A program made the position numbers and the translations under genes. The notes beneath the pieces were generated by a model. That model saw nothing but the letters and a program-made list of their open reading frames with translations, made no database searches and had not been told where the DNA came from. From Massilia sp. UMI-21 (GTDB lineage Bacteria > Pseudomonadota > Gammaproteobacteria > Burkholderiales > Burkholderiaceae_D): a DNA stretch of 64,000 nucleotides. Where the stretch lies: positions 1-64,000 of the forward strand of contig CP063848.1 in NCBI GenBank assembly GCA_015277795.1, in the 5' to 3' direction. Positions 11,772-19,252 of this stretch are shown here, piece by piece (positions within the stretch are counted from its first letter, which is position 1; each line of letters opens with the position of its first letter).

Positions 11772-12263
11772 CTACGCGCACTTTTTCGCCGCGAGATCCC
11801 AACCGCCGGAAGTACTGCCGCTGGTGCCACCGCGGATGACTTGGTGGGTGTAGGTCCACTTCACCTTCGTAAAGCAGAGACCGATATCATCCTCAATCAG
11901 CCCACCACCGCGCATGTTCTGTTCCATATGGGACACCAGCACATTTTCCAGCTCGACCTGGTAGTACTTCACCGGCTTGCCGTCGCCATCTGCGCGCATA
12001 AATTCCAATTTGGCCTTGGGAATGGTCTTGCCCATCGAGCAGTGTTGCATGAGGAGCGGCGAGGCCATGTCGGCGAGCTTGGTCAGGGAGATAGTACGGT
12101 GCTCGCAGTGGCCGGCCGTGTGCCCGCCACCGGTGGACTTGCTCCTAACCGTAGCCTGCTCGACGCCCCAATGCGCCGAGGTCAGCTCGATCCACCCTTG
12201 GTGCCCGCTGTCGGCCGACTCGCCCTTGATTCCCTCGATTTGCAGGTATGCGTCAATTGCCAT
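11772..12263 (-). CDS. hcp: Hcp-family type VI secretion tube protein
   Basis: Hcp forms the hexameric inner tube of the type VI secretion system and carries small effectors in its lumen. The 163-residue protein has the standard start MAIDAYLQIEGIKGES, the central QHCSMGKTIPKAKLEF segment and the typical C-terminus SGGWDLAAKKCA. No tss or vgrG gene is in the window, so this is an orphan hcp that would use machinery encoded elsewhere. GGAGAGCACAAC precedes the ATG. The 170 bp between it and the hydrolase gene carries no complete ORF that I can support; one frame reads GELGIVAAIVWISLYCGP before a stop but has no start codon. Confidence 0.92.
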   Translation of the reverse strand: MAIDAYLQIEGIKGESADSGHQGWIELTSAHWGVEQATVRSKSTGGGHTAGHCEHRTISLTKLADMASPLLMQHCSMGKTIPKAKLEFMRADGDGKPVKYYQVELENVLVSHMEQNMRGGGLIEDDIGLCFTKVKWTYTHQVIRGGTSGSTSGGWDLAAKKCA

Positions 12264-12557
12264 GTTGTGCTCTCCATGTGATTGATACCGGACGGACCAT
12301 TCTGAAGCGGCACAGGGGCAGGGAAATTAACAAGGCGCAGGTCGGAATGACTTAGTCACGCCGGTCTTATTAGCGCACAATTCATGAATTGGATGAAGAC
12401 CGTCAGGCCCGGGACGTCTTGCTGAGCATTCGCGAATTTGCCGCATCAGCTCGAAGCTTTGGTAGCTGGCTCGCGTACGTTTGCCTGAGGCAACCCAGCT
12501 TCCCAGGGCTGAGTTGCTATAGTGAGCATTACCAGCAACCAGCCGGAGCACGAATCC

Positions 12558-13100
12558 ATGCGACTTCTTCAACAAGCCGCCACCATCATCGGAGGAACCT
12601 TGCTATCGTCAATCGCACTCGCCGCGCCTGAACAGCAGGCTGCGGCCTTCATGGACATCTATTCCTCGCACTGCCTGAAGTACCTGCACGACTTCGACGG
12701 CCTGCGCAAGCAGCTCGCGCCCCTGCCCCAGCTGCCTGCGGAGGCGGCGGCGATGTTCCTGCAGGGCGCCAAGGGCAGCGCTTGGTCGGTGCCGAGCAAG
12801 CACGGCCAGTTCATCCTGGTGGTCCACTCGGACAAGAACCTGTGCGCGCTGTACGCCAAGACGGTGCCGGCCGCGACCACCCAGGCGATGTTCGAAAAGG
12901 TGGTGGGCAAGGCGCCCGAGCCTTTCCGCAGCGAGCGCAAGCGCAATACCTCGGACAAGGGGCCGGACGGCGTCAAGAGCACCGTGGCCTACGAATGGAG
13001 CACGGATAAATCGCCGCGCAAGCCGCTGTTCGCCCTCACGACCACCACCAGCAAGAACAGCGTGGCGCAGGGCGTGGCCACCGCGGCCATCGGCCACTGA
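12558..13100 (+). CDS. Exported protein resembling the NMCC_0638 family
   Basis: A 180-residue protein starting at the ATG at 12558, where GGAG lies 9 bases upstream. An in-frame upstream start at 12522 lacks a ribosome-binding site. Residues 1-23 form a signal peptide ending SIALAA. The mature part has the pattern SSHCLKYLHDFDGLR, FLQGAKGSAWSVPSKHG and CALYAKTVPA that I associate with the NMCC_0638 family of small betaproteobacterial periplasmic or lipoproteins. Function is unknown. It is divergent from hcp across about 290 bp. Confidence 0.65.
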   Translation: MRLLQQAATIIGGTLLSSIALAAPEQQAAAFMDIYSSHCLKYLHDFDGLRKQLAPLPQLPAEAAAMFLQGAKGSAWSVPSKHGQFILVVHSDKNLCALYAKTVPAATTQAMFEKVVGKAPEPFRSERKRNTSDKGPDGVKSTVAYEWSTDKSPRKPLFALTTTTSKNSVAQGVATAAIGH

Positions 13101-13148
13101 GGCCCGGCTCCCGGTCGGCGCTGCGGCGCCTGGCTGGGCGAAGCTCGC

Positions 13149-14243
13149 TCAGGGCAGCTTGATCTTGACCACGGCGTTGCCGGAAGTCAGGTACAGGTTG
13201 CCCTTGCCGTCGTTGGTGATGCCCCGGATCGGCGCCAGGCTGCCCGGCAGGCCTCCGGCCTGCAGCGTATTGGCGCGCGCGGTGCCGGCCACCGTCGTCA
13301 CCACGCCGTCGGGGGTGATCTTGCGCACCAGGTTGTTGACCGCATCGGCCGCATAGACGTTGCCCTGCGGGTCGACCGTCATCGCCACGACTTCTTCGAA
13401 GCTGGCCGCGGCCCCGGCGCCGTTCGCCGCGCCGCGCGTGTTCGGCGTGCCGGCCAGGCGCGTCAGGACGTTCATGTTGACGATGATCGCATTGTTGGTC
13501 TTGCTGATCGTGCGCTGCAGGTCGAACACATAGACGTTGTTGTTGCTGTCGGTTGCCACGCCGCGCGCTTCCGCGGTACGCGTGCCGAACAGGTCTTGCG
13601 CCACTTCCGGGCCTTCCAGCATGCTGGTGGTGCCCGACACGATGCGCCGCGTGCTCAGGCCATTGGTCACCAAGAGGTGGTCGCGCCTGTCGACCGCGAT
13701 CCCTTTGGGCATCACCGCAGCCATGCTGCCGCTGGTAACGTTGCTGCCCACCGGGATGGTCGTGAACGTACCGACCTGCCCGTTGCTGCCGACGCTGCGG
13801 ATGCGCAGTTCGTCGGTGACGAACAGGGTGCCGTTGCTGCCGATCGCCAGCGCGCCGGGCTCGACGAAGCGGGCGCGGTCGCCGGCGCCGTCGATGTACT
13901 GGCTCGAGCCCGGGGCGCCGGCCAGCGTGGTGACGACGCCCTCCGGCGTAATCTTGCGGATGCTGTCGTTGCCGGTGTCGGCCACGTACAGGTTGCCGGC
14001 GGCGTCGATGGCGATGCCGCGCGGCCCGTTGAAGCGCGCGGCGGCGCCGGTGGCATTGGTGCTGCCGGCATCCGTCGCGCTGCCCGCGACGATGCTGATG
14101 GCGGTCTGCACCGGCGCCGGTTCCTCGTCATCGTCCTCCTTCGGCGGATGGTCGCCGCAGGCGGCCAGCAGCGCCATCAGGGCCGACGCGCCCAGGAGCT
14201 TCAGGCGCAGTCGCGCAGCGTTTCCTACGGCGGGTCGCTTCAT
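13149..14243 (-). CDS. NHL-repeat lipoprotein
   Basis: A 364-residue lipoprotein. The signal peptide ends in lipobox LLAAC with the lipidated Cys at about position 29, followed by an acidic linker (DDDEEP). The rest is built of NHL/beta-propeller repeats: FNGPRGIAIDAAGNLYVADTGN, then weaker copies, then VVAMTVDPQGNVYAADAVNNLVRKITPDG and PIRGITNDGKGNLYLTSGN. The repeats IRKITPEGVVTTLAG and VRKITPDGVVTTVAG are near copies. NHL propellers bind protein, RNA or carbohydrate, so the ligand cannot be told. It is transcribed alone. Confidence 0.8.
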   Translation of the reverse strand: MKRPAVGNAARLRLKLLGASALMALLAACGDHPPKEDDDEEPAPVQTAISIVAGSATDAGSTNATGAAARFNGPRGIAIDAAGNLYVADTGNDSIRKITPEGVVTTLAGAPGSSQYIDGAGDRARFVEPGALAIGSNGTLFVTDELRIRSVGSNGQVGTFTTIPVGSNVTSGSMAAVMPKGIAVDRRDHLLVTNGLSTRRIVSGTTSMLEGPEVAQDLFGTRTAEARGVATDSNNNVYVFDLQRTISKTNNAIIVNMNVLTRLAGTPNTRGAANGAGAAASFEEVVAMTVDPQGNVYAADAVNNLVRKITPDGVVTTVAGTARANTLQAGGLPGSLAPIRGITNDGKGNLYLTSGNAVVKIKLP

Positions 14244-14347
14244 GGTGTTCTCCGGAATTCGATCCCTGAAATGCTAGCACGGGGCCAAGCCCCGGGCCGG
14301 CCGATTTCCATGCCGCCGGAATAAGATCAAGCCCGGGTGCGAATTGC

Positions 14348-16000
14348 TCACAGTTTGAGCTCGCCGCCCCCGCTCATCCGGTCGAGAAACTGCACCGATG
14401 CCCGCTCGCTCATCACCAGCACCAGCTTCAGGCGCGCGCGCGTCATGCCGACGAACAGCTTGCGCAGGGTGAGTTCATCCATCTCTTCGAAGTCGATCTC
14501 GGTGAAGATCAGCGCCGGCGCCGACTGGCCCTTGAAGCGGTACACCGATTCGGCCAGCAGCCCGCCCTCGCGGAACACCGGGTTGCCGAACAGGTCGTAG
14601 GCGCCGGTGAAGGAACGCAGCGTGTGGGCGTCGCTCAGTTTATCCAGCTTGAGGATGGCGGATTTTTCGCGCCCGCGGAAGGAGCAGATCGCGATGTCCT
14701 GGCGCCCGAAGCCAGCCGCCAGACAGGTCGTGACGGCGCGCCGGGTCTGCGCCAGCATGGCCTCGACGTCGCCTTCGGGGTAGGTGAGCTCCTCGATGTC
14801 GGCGCCCTTGAACGGGCTGCCCGCTTCCACCGGCTGGCTGACGGCGCCGATCGAACCCAGCATCTGCACCACTTCGCGCGGGCTGCGGTAGTTGGTGTTC
14901 GAGTGCAGCACCACCCAGCCGGGCAGCGGCACCATGTCCTTGCCGTACAGGTTCTGGTCCGGATCTTCCATCCAGATGGCGCGTCCGCCTTGCTTGAGCA
15001 TGCGCAGCACGATGTCGCGCCAGGTCACCGAGAAATCCTGGCCCTCGTCGACGATGAGCACGTCGTACTGCCAGGTCTCGGGCAGGTCGGCCGAGGCCAG
15101 CGAAGACTCGATCTCGGCCCAGACGGCGGGCGAGGCGTAGTCGGGCGTCTTGCCCTGGGCGCGCAGCCAGGCGTCGCACAGTTCGTGGAAGTTGGCCACG
15201 CGCCCGCCGGCGGGCACCAGGCGCCCGATATGGTCGGCCAGCGGGCGGTTGAAGCAGACGTAGAGCGGGCGCAGGCCGGCGTCCAGCGCGGCCGTGTATT
15301 CGGCCAGCGCCAGCTGGGTCTTGCCGCTGCCGGCGGTGCCCATGACGCGCAGGCGGTAGGGAGAGAATTCGAGCCGGCGCGCCCAGGTGGCCAGGCCGCC
15401 GGACAGGCGCGTCACCATTTGCGTGGCGCAGCCGATCATCGAGCTCGGGTCCGGACGCAGGCTCAGGGTGTCGCCGAGAAAGCGCGTGACCCGGTCGAAC
15501 TCCTCGGTGCGCGGCGTGAGCGGCAAAATCTCGCGGATCGTGGCGCCCAGCCGGCCCTTGGTGCTGGCGTCGATGATGTGGCTGGGATCGATGCCGGCCT
15601 GCTGCGGGTCCTTCACGATGTAGTCGGGGCAGTACAGCAGGTAGTCGATCGACAGCTCGCCCTGGTAGCGCTTGGCGAAGCCTTCGATGGTGTGCAGGAT
15701 CTGGTGGCGGATCCTGCGCGGCTTGCCCTGGTAGTTCTTGACCAGGCCGTCCGTGCTTTCGTTCAGGAAGCCGGCGATCTGCTCGATGAGCAGCAGCCTG
15801 CCGTTGGGCGCCACGATGATGAAGTCGATGTCGCCGTAGGCCGAGAAGCCATGCTCGACGTTGGTCCAGTGCACGCCGTGGTAGATCTCGTAGGGCGTAT
15901 CGGACAGGCGCTTCTCGAGCAACGTCAGGGTTTCGATTTCACGCGCGGCGGAACCGGTGACGGACATCTCGCGCCAGCCGGCAGGATGGATATGGGCCAT
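14348..16000 (-). CDS. Superfamily I DNA/RNA helicase with N-terminal NERD-like domain
   Basis: A 550-residue protein. The N-terminal part (about 15-110) resembles the nuclease-related NERD domain (YGDIDFIIVAPNGRLLLIEQIAG). The acidic Asp and Glu are present, but the usual E-x-K lysine is replaced by isoleucine at about 75, so nuclease activity is doubtful. From about 215 follows a UvrD/Rep-type helicase: Walker A GTAGSGKT (221-228), Walker B LIVDEGQDFS, and conserved motifs NTNYRSPREV, VYRFKGQSAPALIFTE and FVGMTRARLKLVLV. This combination is found in uncharacterised DNA-processing or defence proteins. No operon partner is evident. Confidence 0.8.
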   Translation of the reverse strand: MAHIHPAGWREMSVTGSAAREIETLTLLEKRLSDTPYEIYHGVHWTNVEHGFSAYGDIDFIIVAPNGRLLLIEQIAGFLNESTDGLVKNYQGKPRRIRHQILHTIEGFAKRYQGELSIDYLLYCPDYIVKDPQQAGIDPSHIIDASTKGRLGATIREILPLTPRTEEFDRVTRFLGDTLSLRPDPSSMIGCATQMVTRLSGGLATWARRLEFSPYRLRVMGTAGSGKTQLALAEYTAALDAGLRPLYVCFNRPLADHIGRLVPAGGRVANFHELCDAWLRAQGKTPDYASPAVWAEIESSLASADLPETWQYDVLIVDEGQDFSVTWRDIVLRMLKQGGRAIWMEDPDQNLYGKDMVPLPGWVVLHSNTNYRSPREVVQMLGSIGAVSQPVEAGSPFKGADIEELTYPEGDVEAMLAQTRRAVTTCLAAGFGRQDIAICSFRGREKSAILKLDKLSDAHTLRSFTGAYDLFGNPVFREGGLLAESVYRFKGQSAPALIFTEIDFEEMDELTLRKLFVGMTRARLKLVLVMSERASVQFLDRMSGGGELKL

Positions 16001-16077
16001 GGATCGTCGGGCTCACCTGTTTTATGGATGAAAACATTGTAAGGCCGATCACGCCTGTTGCCAGCACTGTTGAATTT

Positions 16078-16190
16078 CGTAGGGTGGGCGGATTCCGCCC
16101 ACGCGGTGATTGTTACCGGCGCCGATATCGCGCCGGATGATCTTGGCGCAAACTATCACCGCGTGGGCGAGAAACTCGTTCCACCCTACG
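16078..16190. repeat. Palindromic dispersed repeat (REPIN-like) overlapping desaturase stop
   Basis: A 113-bp element starting CGTAGGGTGG and ending CCACCCTACG, with inner inverted arms GGGCGGATTCCGCCCACGCG and CGCGTGGGCGAGAA. It belongs to the same family as 1404-1506 and 56772-56854. Its right end supplies the TAG stop codon of the desaturase gene (16186-16188). Confidence 0.75.
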
Positions 16191-17367
16191 CATACCCGCG
16201 CAGTTCGGCGGCGAACGAGCGCACCTGCGCGCAGCTGTCGGCCGCCGCCCTGGCGCACCAGGCGCTCAGCGCTTCCATCAGCTGTTCCTCGCTGGCCAGC
16301 GAGCGCTGCCACAGCTGGGCGAGCTGCTCGCGCAGGGCCTGCACCCGGCGCAGGGAGTCGCTGGCGGCCAGCAGGCGGCCCAGCCGGCCCCGCTCGTCGC
16401 GGTCCAGGTAGCCCGGGTCGCGGCTCAGCAGGCGCAGGGCCGATTTGCGGTCGAGGCCGGCGCCAAGCGCCATGCCGCGCAGCTCGCGCCGCCACACCGG
16501 CCGGAGCCGTGCATTGAGCGCCGCCATCACCCGCGCCCGGTTGGCCAGCACGGCGCGCAGGGTGGCGGCATCGACCCTGGCGTGGCGGTAGCGGATGCCG
16601 GGCGGCGCCGGCAGGGGCCGCGCCTTCGCCAGCCCCAGCCATTCCAGTACGCGGATGTACATCCAGCCGATGTCGAATTCGTACCATTTCACCGACAGCT
16701 TGGCCGAGGTGGCAAAGGTATGGTGGTTGTTGTGCAACTCTTCGCCGCCGATCAGCACGCCGAAGGGCAGGATGTTGGTTGCGGCATCAAGGCAATCGAA
16801 GTTGCGGTAGCCGATGGCGTGCCCCGCACCGTTGATGACGCCGGCGGCCAGCACCGGGATCCACAGCATCTGGATACCCCAGACCGACAGTCCGATGATG
16901 CCGAACAGCAGCACGTCGACCACCAGCAGCAGGCCCACGCCCTGCCAGGTGAAGCGGCTGTACAGGCGGTGCTCGATCCAGTCGTCCGGGCAACCGGCCG
17001 CATAGCGGTGGATTGCCTCGCGGTCATGGCTGGCGGTACGGTAGAGTTCGGCGCCGCGCAGCAACACCGTGCGCAGGCCCACCTGGCGCGGGCTGTGCGG
17101 GTCGCCCGCGCGCTCGCAGTGGGCGTGATGACGCCGGTGGATGGCCACCCATTCGCGCGTGACCATGCCGGTGGTCAGCCACAGCCAGAAGCGGAAGAAA
17201 TGCGCAAGGAAAGGATGCAGCGACAGCGCGCGGTGCGCCTGGTGGCGGTGCAGGTAGACGGTGACGGCAACGATGGTGACGTGCGTCGCCAGCAAGGTGT
17301 AGGCGAGGATGCCAAGCGCGGAGGCGCCGGCCAGGCCATCGGCCAGGAAACGTAAGAACTCGTCCAT
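16186..17367 (-). CDS. Fatty acid desaturase (acyl-lipid/acyl-CoA delta-9 type)
   Basis: A membrane di-iron desaturase that puts a double bond into acyl chains. Of 393 residues, the first 230 contain four hydrophobic segments and all three histidine boxes: HRHQAH (40-45), HRRHH (77-81) and HNNHH (212-216). The C-terminal 150 residues form a soluble, Arg-rich helical extension (DAATLRAVLANRARVMAALN), seen in the DesA-like desaturases of Burkholderiales. GGGAG precedes the ATG. The stop codon lies inside a dispersed palindromic repeat. It is 89 bp downstream of infA on the same strand, so co-transcription is possible. Confidence 0.88.
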   Translation of the reverse strand: MDEFLRFLADGLAGASALGILAYTLLATHVTIVAVTVYLHRHQAHRALSLHPFLAHFFRFWLWLTTGMVTREWVAIHRRHHAHCERAGDPHSPRQVGLRTVLLRGAELYRTASHDREAIHRYAAGCPDDWIEHRLYSRFTWQGVGLLLVVDVLLFGIIGLSVWGIQMLWIPVLAAGVINGAGHAIGYRNFDCLDAATNILPFGVLIGGEELHNNHHTFATSAKLSVKWYEFDIGWMYIRVLEWLGLAKARPLPAPPGIRYRHARVDAATLRAVLANRARVMAALNARLRPVWRRELRGMALGAGLDRKSALRLLSRDPGYLDRDERGRLGRLLAASDSLRRVQALREQLAQLWQRSLASEEQLMEALSAWCARAAADSCAQVRSFAAELRGYA

Positions 17368-17456
17368 CGCATGCTCCCGTGATCGGCTGCGAGGCTCGAG
17401 TATGCGCGCTTCCCTCGCGGGAAGCGCACGCCTGCGTACGACAGGCTACATCGGGA

Positions 17457-17720
17457 TCAGCGGCGGCGTGGCGCCGGACGCGGGCCCGAAGGTCCCCGGT
17501 TTTCGATGTGGCGGAAGGTGATGCGTGCCTTGTTCAGGTCGTACGGCGACATTTCCAGGGTGACGCGGTCGCCCGCCAGGATGCGGATGTGGTTCTTCTT
17601 CATGCGGCCCGAGGTATAGGCGATGAGCTTGTGACCATTGTCGAGCTCAACGCGGAAACGCATTTCGGGCAGGATTTCGGACACCAGTCCGTTCATTTCG
17701 ATCAGTTCTTCTTTGGCCAT
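17457..17720 (-). CDS. infA: Translation initiation factor IF-1 (long variant)
   Basis: IF-1 binds the ribosomal A site during initiation. The start at 17720 ([11 protein letters not shown]) is fixed by a strong AAGGAG. The 87-residue product is an S1/OB-fold ([43 protein letters not shown]). It is longer than the usual 72 residues because of a basic tail ([11 protein letters not shown]). Many betaproteobacteria carry such an 85-90 residue IF-1 outside the ribosomal-protein operon in addition to the short form; whether the short form exists here cannot be seen. The leader contains a GC-rich hairpin close to the start. Confidence 0.93.
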   Translation of the reverse strand: MAKEELIEMNGLVSEILPEMRFRVELDNGHKLIAYTSGRMKKNHIRILAGDRVTLEMSPYDLNKARITFRHIENRGPSGPRPAPRRR

Positions 17721-17743
17721 GTCATTCTCCTTATGCTGTTGGA

Positions 17744-17766
17744 CGACCCGCGCGGCGCGCGGGTCG
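17744..17766 (-). promoter_or_regulatory. GC-rich hairpin in the infA 5' leader
   Basis: The 23-bp segment beginning CGACCCGCGCG is perfectly self-complementary around a central base. It lies 23 bp upstream of the infA start. It is too close to the ribosome-binding site and has no T-run, so a structural or translational role is more likely than termination. Confidence 0.4.
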
Positions 17767-17964
17767 ATGAAACGTCGGTCGCACCATCCGGTGACGCGGG
17801 GCGGTGTTGGTGTGCTGGCCTGACCGTGACCAGAGAGAGAACAGAAAGCGCGCAGCCTGCGAGGTGCGAGGGCGGGGTGCGGAGGCTTGGGCGGCGCCGC
17901 CGCGCATCGTTGCACTGGCGGAGCCGAAGGAAAGTCGGAAGCGCTGCTTCGACGACAGGCCTCC

Positions 17965-17970
17965 AGTATA
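17965..17970 (-). promoter_or_regulatory. Candidate extended -10 promoter for infA
   Basis: The minus strand reads TGGTATACT, an extended -10 (TGn plus TATACT, 5 of 6 consensus bases). It would give a leader of about 240 nt. The rest of 17721-18054 shows only divergent promoter sequence and no gene I can support. Confidence 0.4.
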
Positions 17971-18027
17971 CCAGTGATGGTGCTGCGGTGCAGAAATGGG
18001 CCACATTCTCGATTATTGCCCTATTGC

Positions 18028-18033
18028 TATACT
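18028..18033 (+). promoter_or_regulatory. Candidate -10 element of the class D beta-lactamase gene
   Basis: TATACT lies 22 bp before the ATG at 18055, with ACGGAGG between them. No convincing -35 hexamer is seen (TTCTCG at a 16-bp spacing). Confidence 0.4.
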
Positions 18034-18054
18034 GCGTGCTTTGACGGAGGCCTG

Positions 18055-18843
18055 ATGAAGTCGATATCCCTGATGATGCCGCTCCTGCTGGCCGGCGCCG
18101 CCTTGCCGGCCACGGCCCAGGACGCGATTCGCTGCACCCTGCTGGTCGATGCCGATACCGGCAAGACGCTGGTGCGCGAGGGTCAGTGCGAGCAGCGCGT
18201 GACGCCCGCCTCGACCTTCAAGGTGCCGATCAGCCTGATGGGCTTCGACAGCGGCGTGCTGGTCGACGAAGACACGCCGCTGCTGCCCTTCCGCCAGGGC
18301 TACGTCGACTGGCTGCCGGAATGGCGCAGCGCCACCAATCCGTCCGCGTGGATGAAGTATTCGGTGGTGTGGTATTCGCAACAGGTCACCACGCGCCTGG
18401 GCGCGCAGCGTTTCCAGTCCTACCTCGACCGCTTCGAGTACGGCAACCGCGACGCCTCCGGCAATCCGGGCAAGCGCGACGGGCTGACCGAGGCCTGGCT
18501 GGGCAGTTCGCTGAAGATCTCGCCCGACGAGCAAGCCGTGTTTCTGCGCAAGCTGGTCAGCCGCACGCTGCCGGTCTCGGGCAAGGCGGTCGACATGACC
18601 ACGGCCCTCATGCGCTACCCGCGCCTGCGCAACGGCTGGGACCTGTACGCCAAGACCGGCAGCGGTGCGGAGCCGGGCGCGCTGCCGCATGGCTGGCTGG
18701 TGGGCTGGGTCAGCAGGGGCAAGCGCACGATCGTGTTCGCGCGGCTGGAACAAGATGCGCAGCGTGTGCCGGGCGGCCGGGCCGGACTGCGCGTGCGCGA
18801 TGCGTTCATCAAGGAGCTGCCGGCCTTGCTGGAGCGGTTTTAA
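18055..18843 (+). CDS. Class D (OXA-type) beta-lactamase
   Basis: A periplasmic serine beta-lactamase of 262 residues, normal length. The ATG at 18055 follows ACGGAGG and begins a 21-residue signal peptide. All class D motifs are present: STFK with the nucleophile Ser53 and the lysine that becomes carbamylated (Lys56), SVV (103-105), YGN (129-131), W-x-G-like WLGSSLKIS, and KTG (200-202). Two cysteines (27, 45) could pair. It is a chromosomal single gene with no mobile element beside it, so it is probably intrinsic. Whether it confers resistance depends on expression and spectrum, which the sequence does not show. Confidence 0.92.
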   Translation: MKSISLMMPLLLAGAALPATAQDAIRCTLLVDADTGKTLVREGQCEQRVTPASTFKVPISLMGFDSGVLVDEDTPLLPFRQGYVDWLPEWRSATNPSAWMKYSVVWYSQQVTTRLGAQRFQSYLDRFEYGNRDASGNPGKRDGLTEAWLGSSLKISPDEQAVFLRKLVSRTLPVSGKAVDMTTALMRYPRLRNGWDLYAKTGSGAEPGALPHGWLVGWVSRGKRTIVFARLEQDAQRVPGGRAGLRVRDAFIKELPALLERF

Positions 18844-18879
18844 CACGGTCGTACGTATTCTGCACCGCACAATTTTTTC

Positions 18880-18909
18880 TTGACAGGCGGTTCACTCGTC
18901 TTTTAGAGT
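18880..18909 (+). promoter_or_regulatory. Predicted sigma-70 promoter of the leuA transcript
   Basis: TTGACA (18880-18885, full consensus) and TAGAGT (18904-18909) are spaced 18 bp apart, downstream of the beta-lactamase stop. Transcription would begin near 18916, almost at the ATG of the first leader ORF. Confidence 0.6.
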
Positions 18910-18916
18910 GGATCGC

Positions 18917-18997
18917 ATGTCTTTCCACCCGCATCTGTCGACTTCCCTACCTGCCGCCGGCGCGCTATCGCCGGCCGCCCTGCTACTACGCGCGTAA
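18917..18997 (+). CDS. Putative leu leader peptide 1
   Basis: A 26-codon ORF begins MSFHPHLSTS and ends PAALLLRA before TAA. Its last codons include CTG CTA CTA, three consecutive leucines with CTA, a rare codon in such a GC-rich genome. The ATG is at or within a base or two of the predicted transcription start, so translation would be nearly leaderless. The position upstream of leuA and the Leu run fit an attenuation-type leader peptide. No experimentally known homologue is claimed. Confidence 0.5.
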   Translation: MSFHPHLSTSLPAAGALSPAALLLRA

Positions 18998-19055
18998 TCC
19001 ACGCCCTAGGTCCCGGCACCCCGGCCGGCCAGCAAGTTTCAGGAAAGTTGTACCG

Positions 19056-19172
19056 ATGTCCAAAATTGCCTCACCCACTCCGTCGTTCTCCGCCACCAGC
19101 GCCCTGCTGGCCGCCGGCGCGCGCGCCCGGTTTCGCCTGCTGCTAAAACTACCGACCGGTTGCCGGGCCTAG
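19056..19172 (+). CDS. Putative leu leader peptide 2
   Basis: A 38-codon ORF begins [11 protein letters not shown] and contains FRLLLKLP (CTG CTG CTA AAA CTA) shortly before its end. AGGAAAG precedes the ATG. Again Leu codons, including two CTA, cluster near the 3' end, 80 bp before leuA. I see no classic GC stem with a U-run after it, so the control step could be Rho-dependent or act through leuA translation. The presence of two such leaders in series is unusual. Confidence 0.55.
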   Translation: MSKIASPTPSFSATSALLAAGARARFRLLLKLPTGCRA

Positions 19173-19252
19173 CGTTCGTGGCCCGTCCGGCAGCCTGCCG
19201 CCACAGCACCGCCCCACCGGGCTCGTCGTGTCACGCAACCAGGAGCAACACC

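Noticed and set aside
11614..11859. An 81-codon minus-strand ORF between hcp and the hydrolase gene
   Set aside because: It overlaps the hcp 3' end in another frame, is Arg/Leu-rich, and has no supporting motif.
17887..18054. Upstream extension of the beta-lactamase
   Set aside because: The ATG at 18055 has a strong ribosome-binding site and begins a proper signal peptide; the extension covers the promoter.
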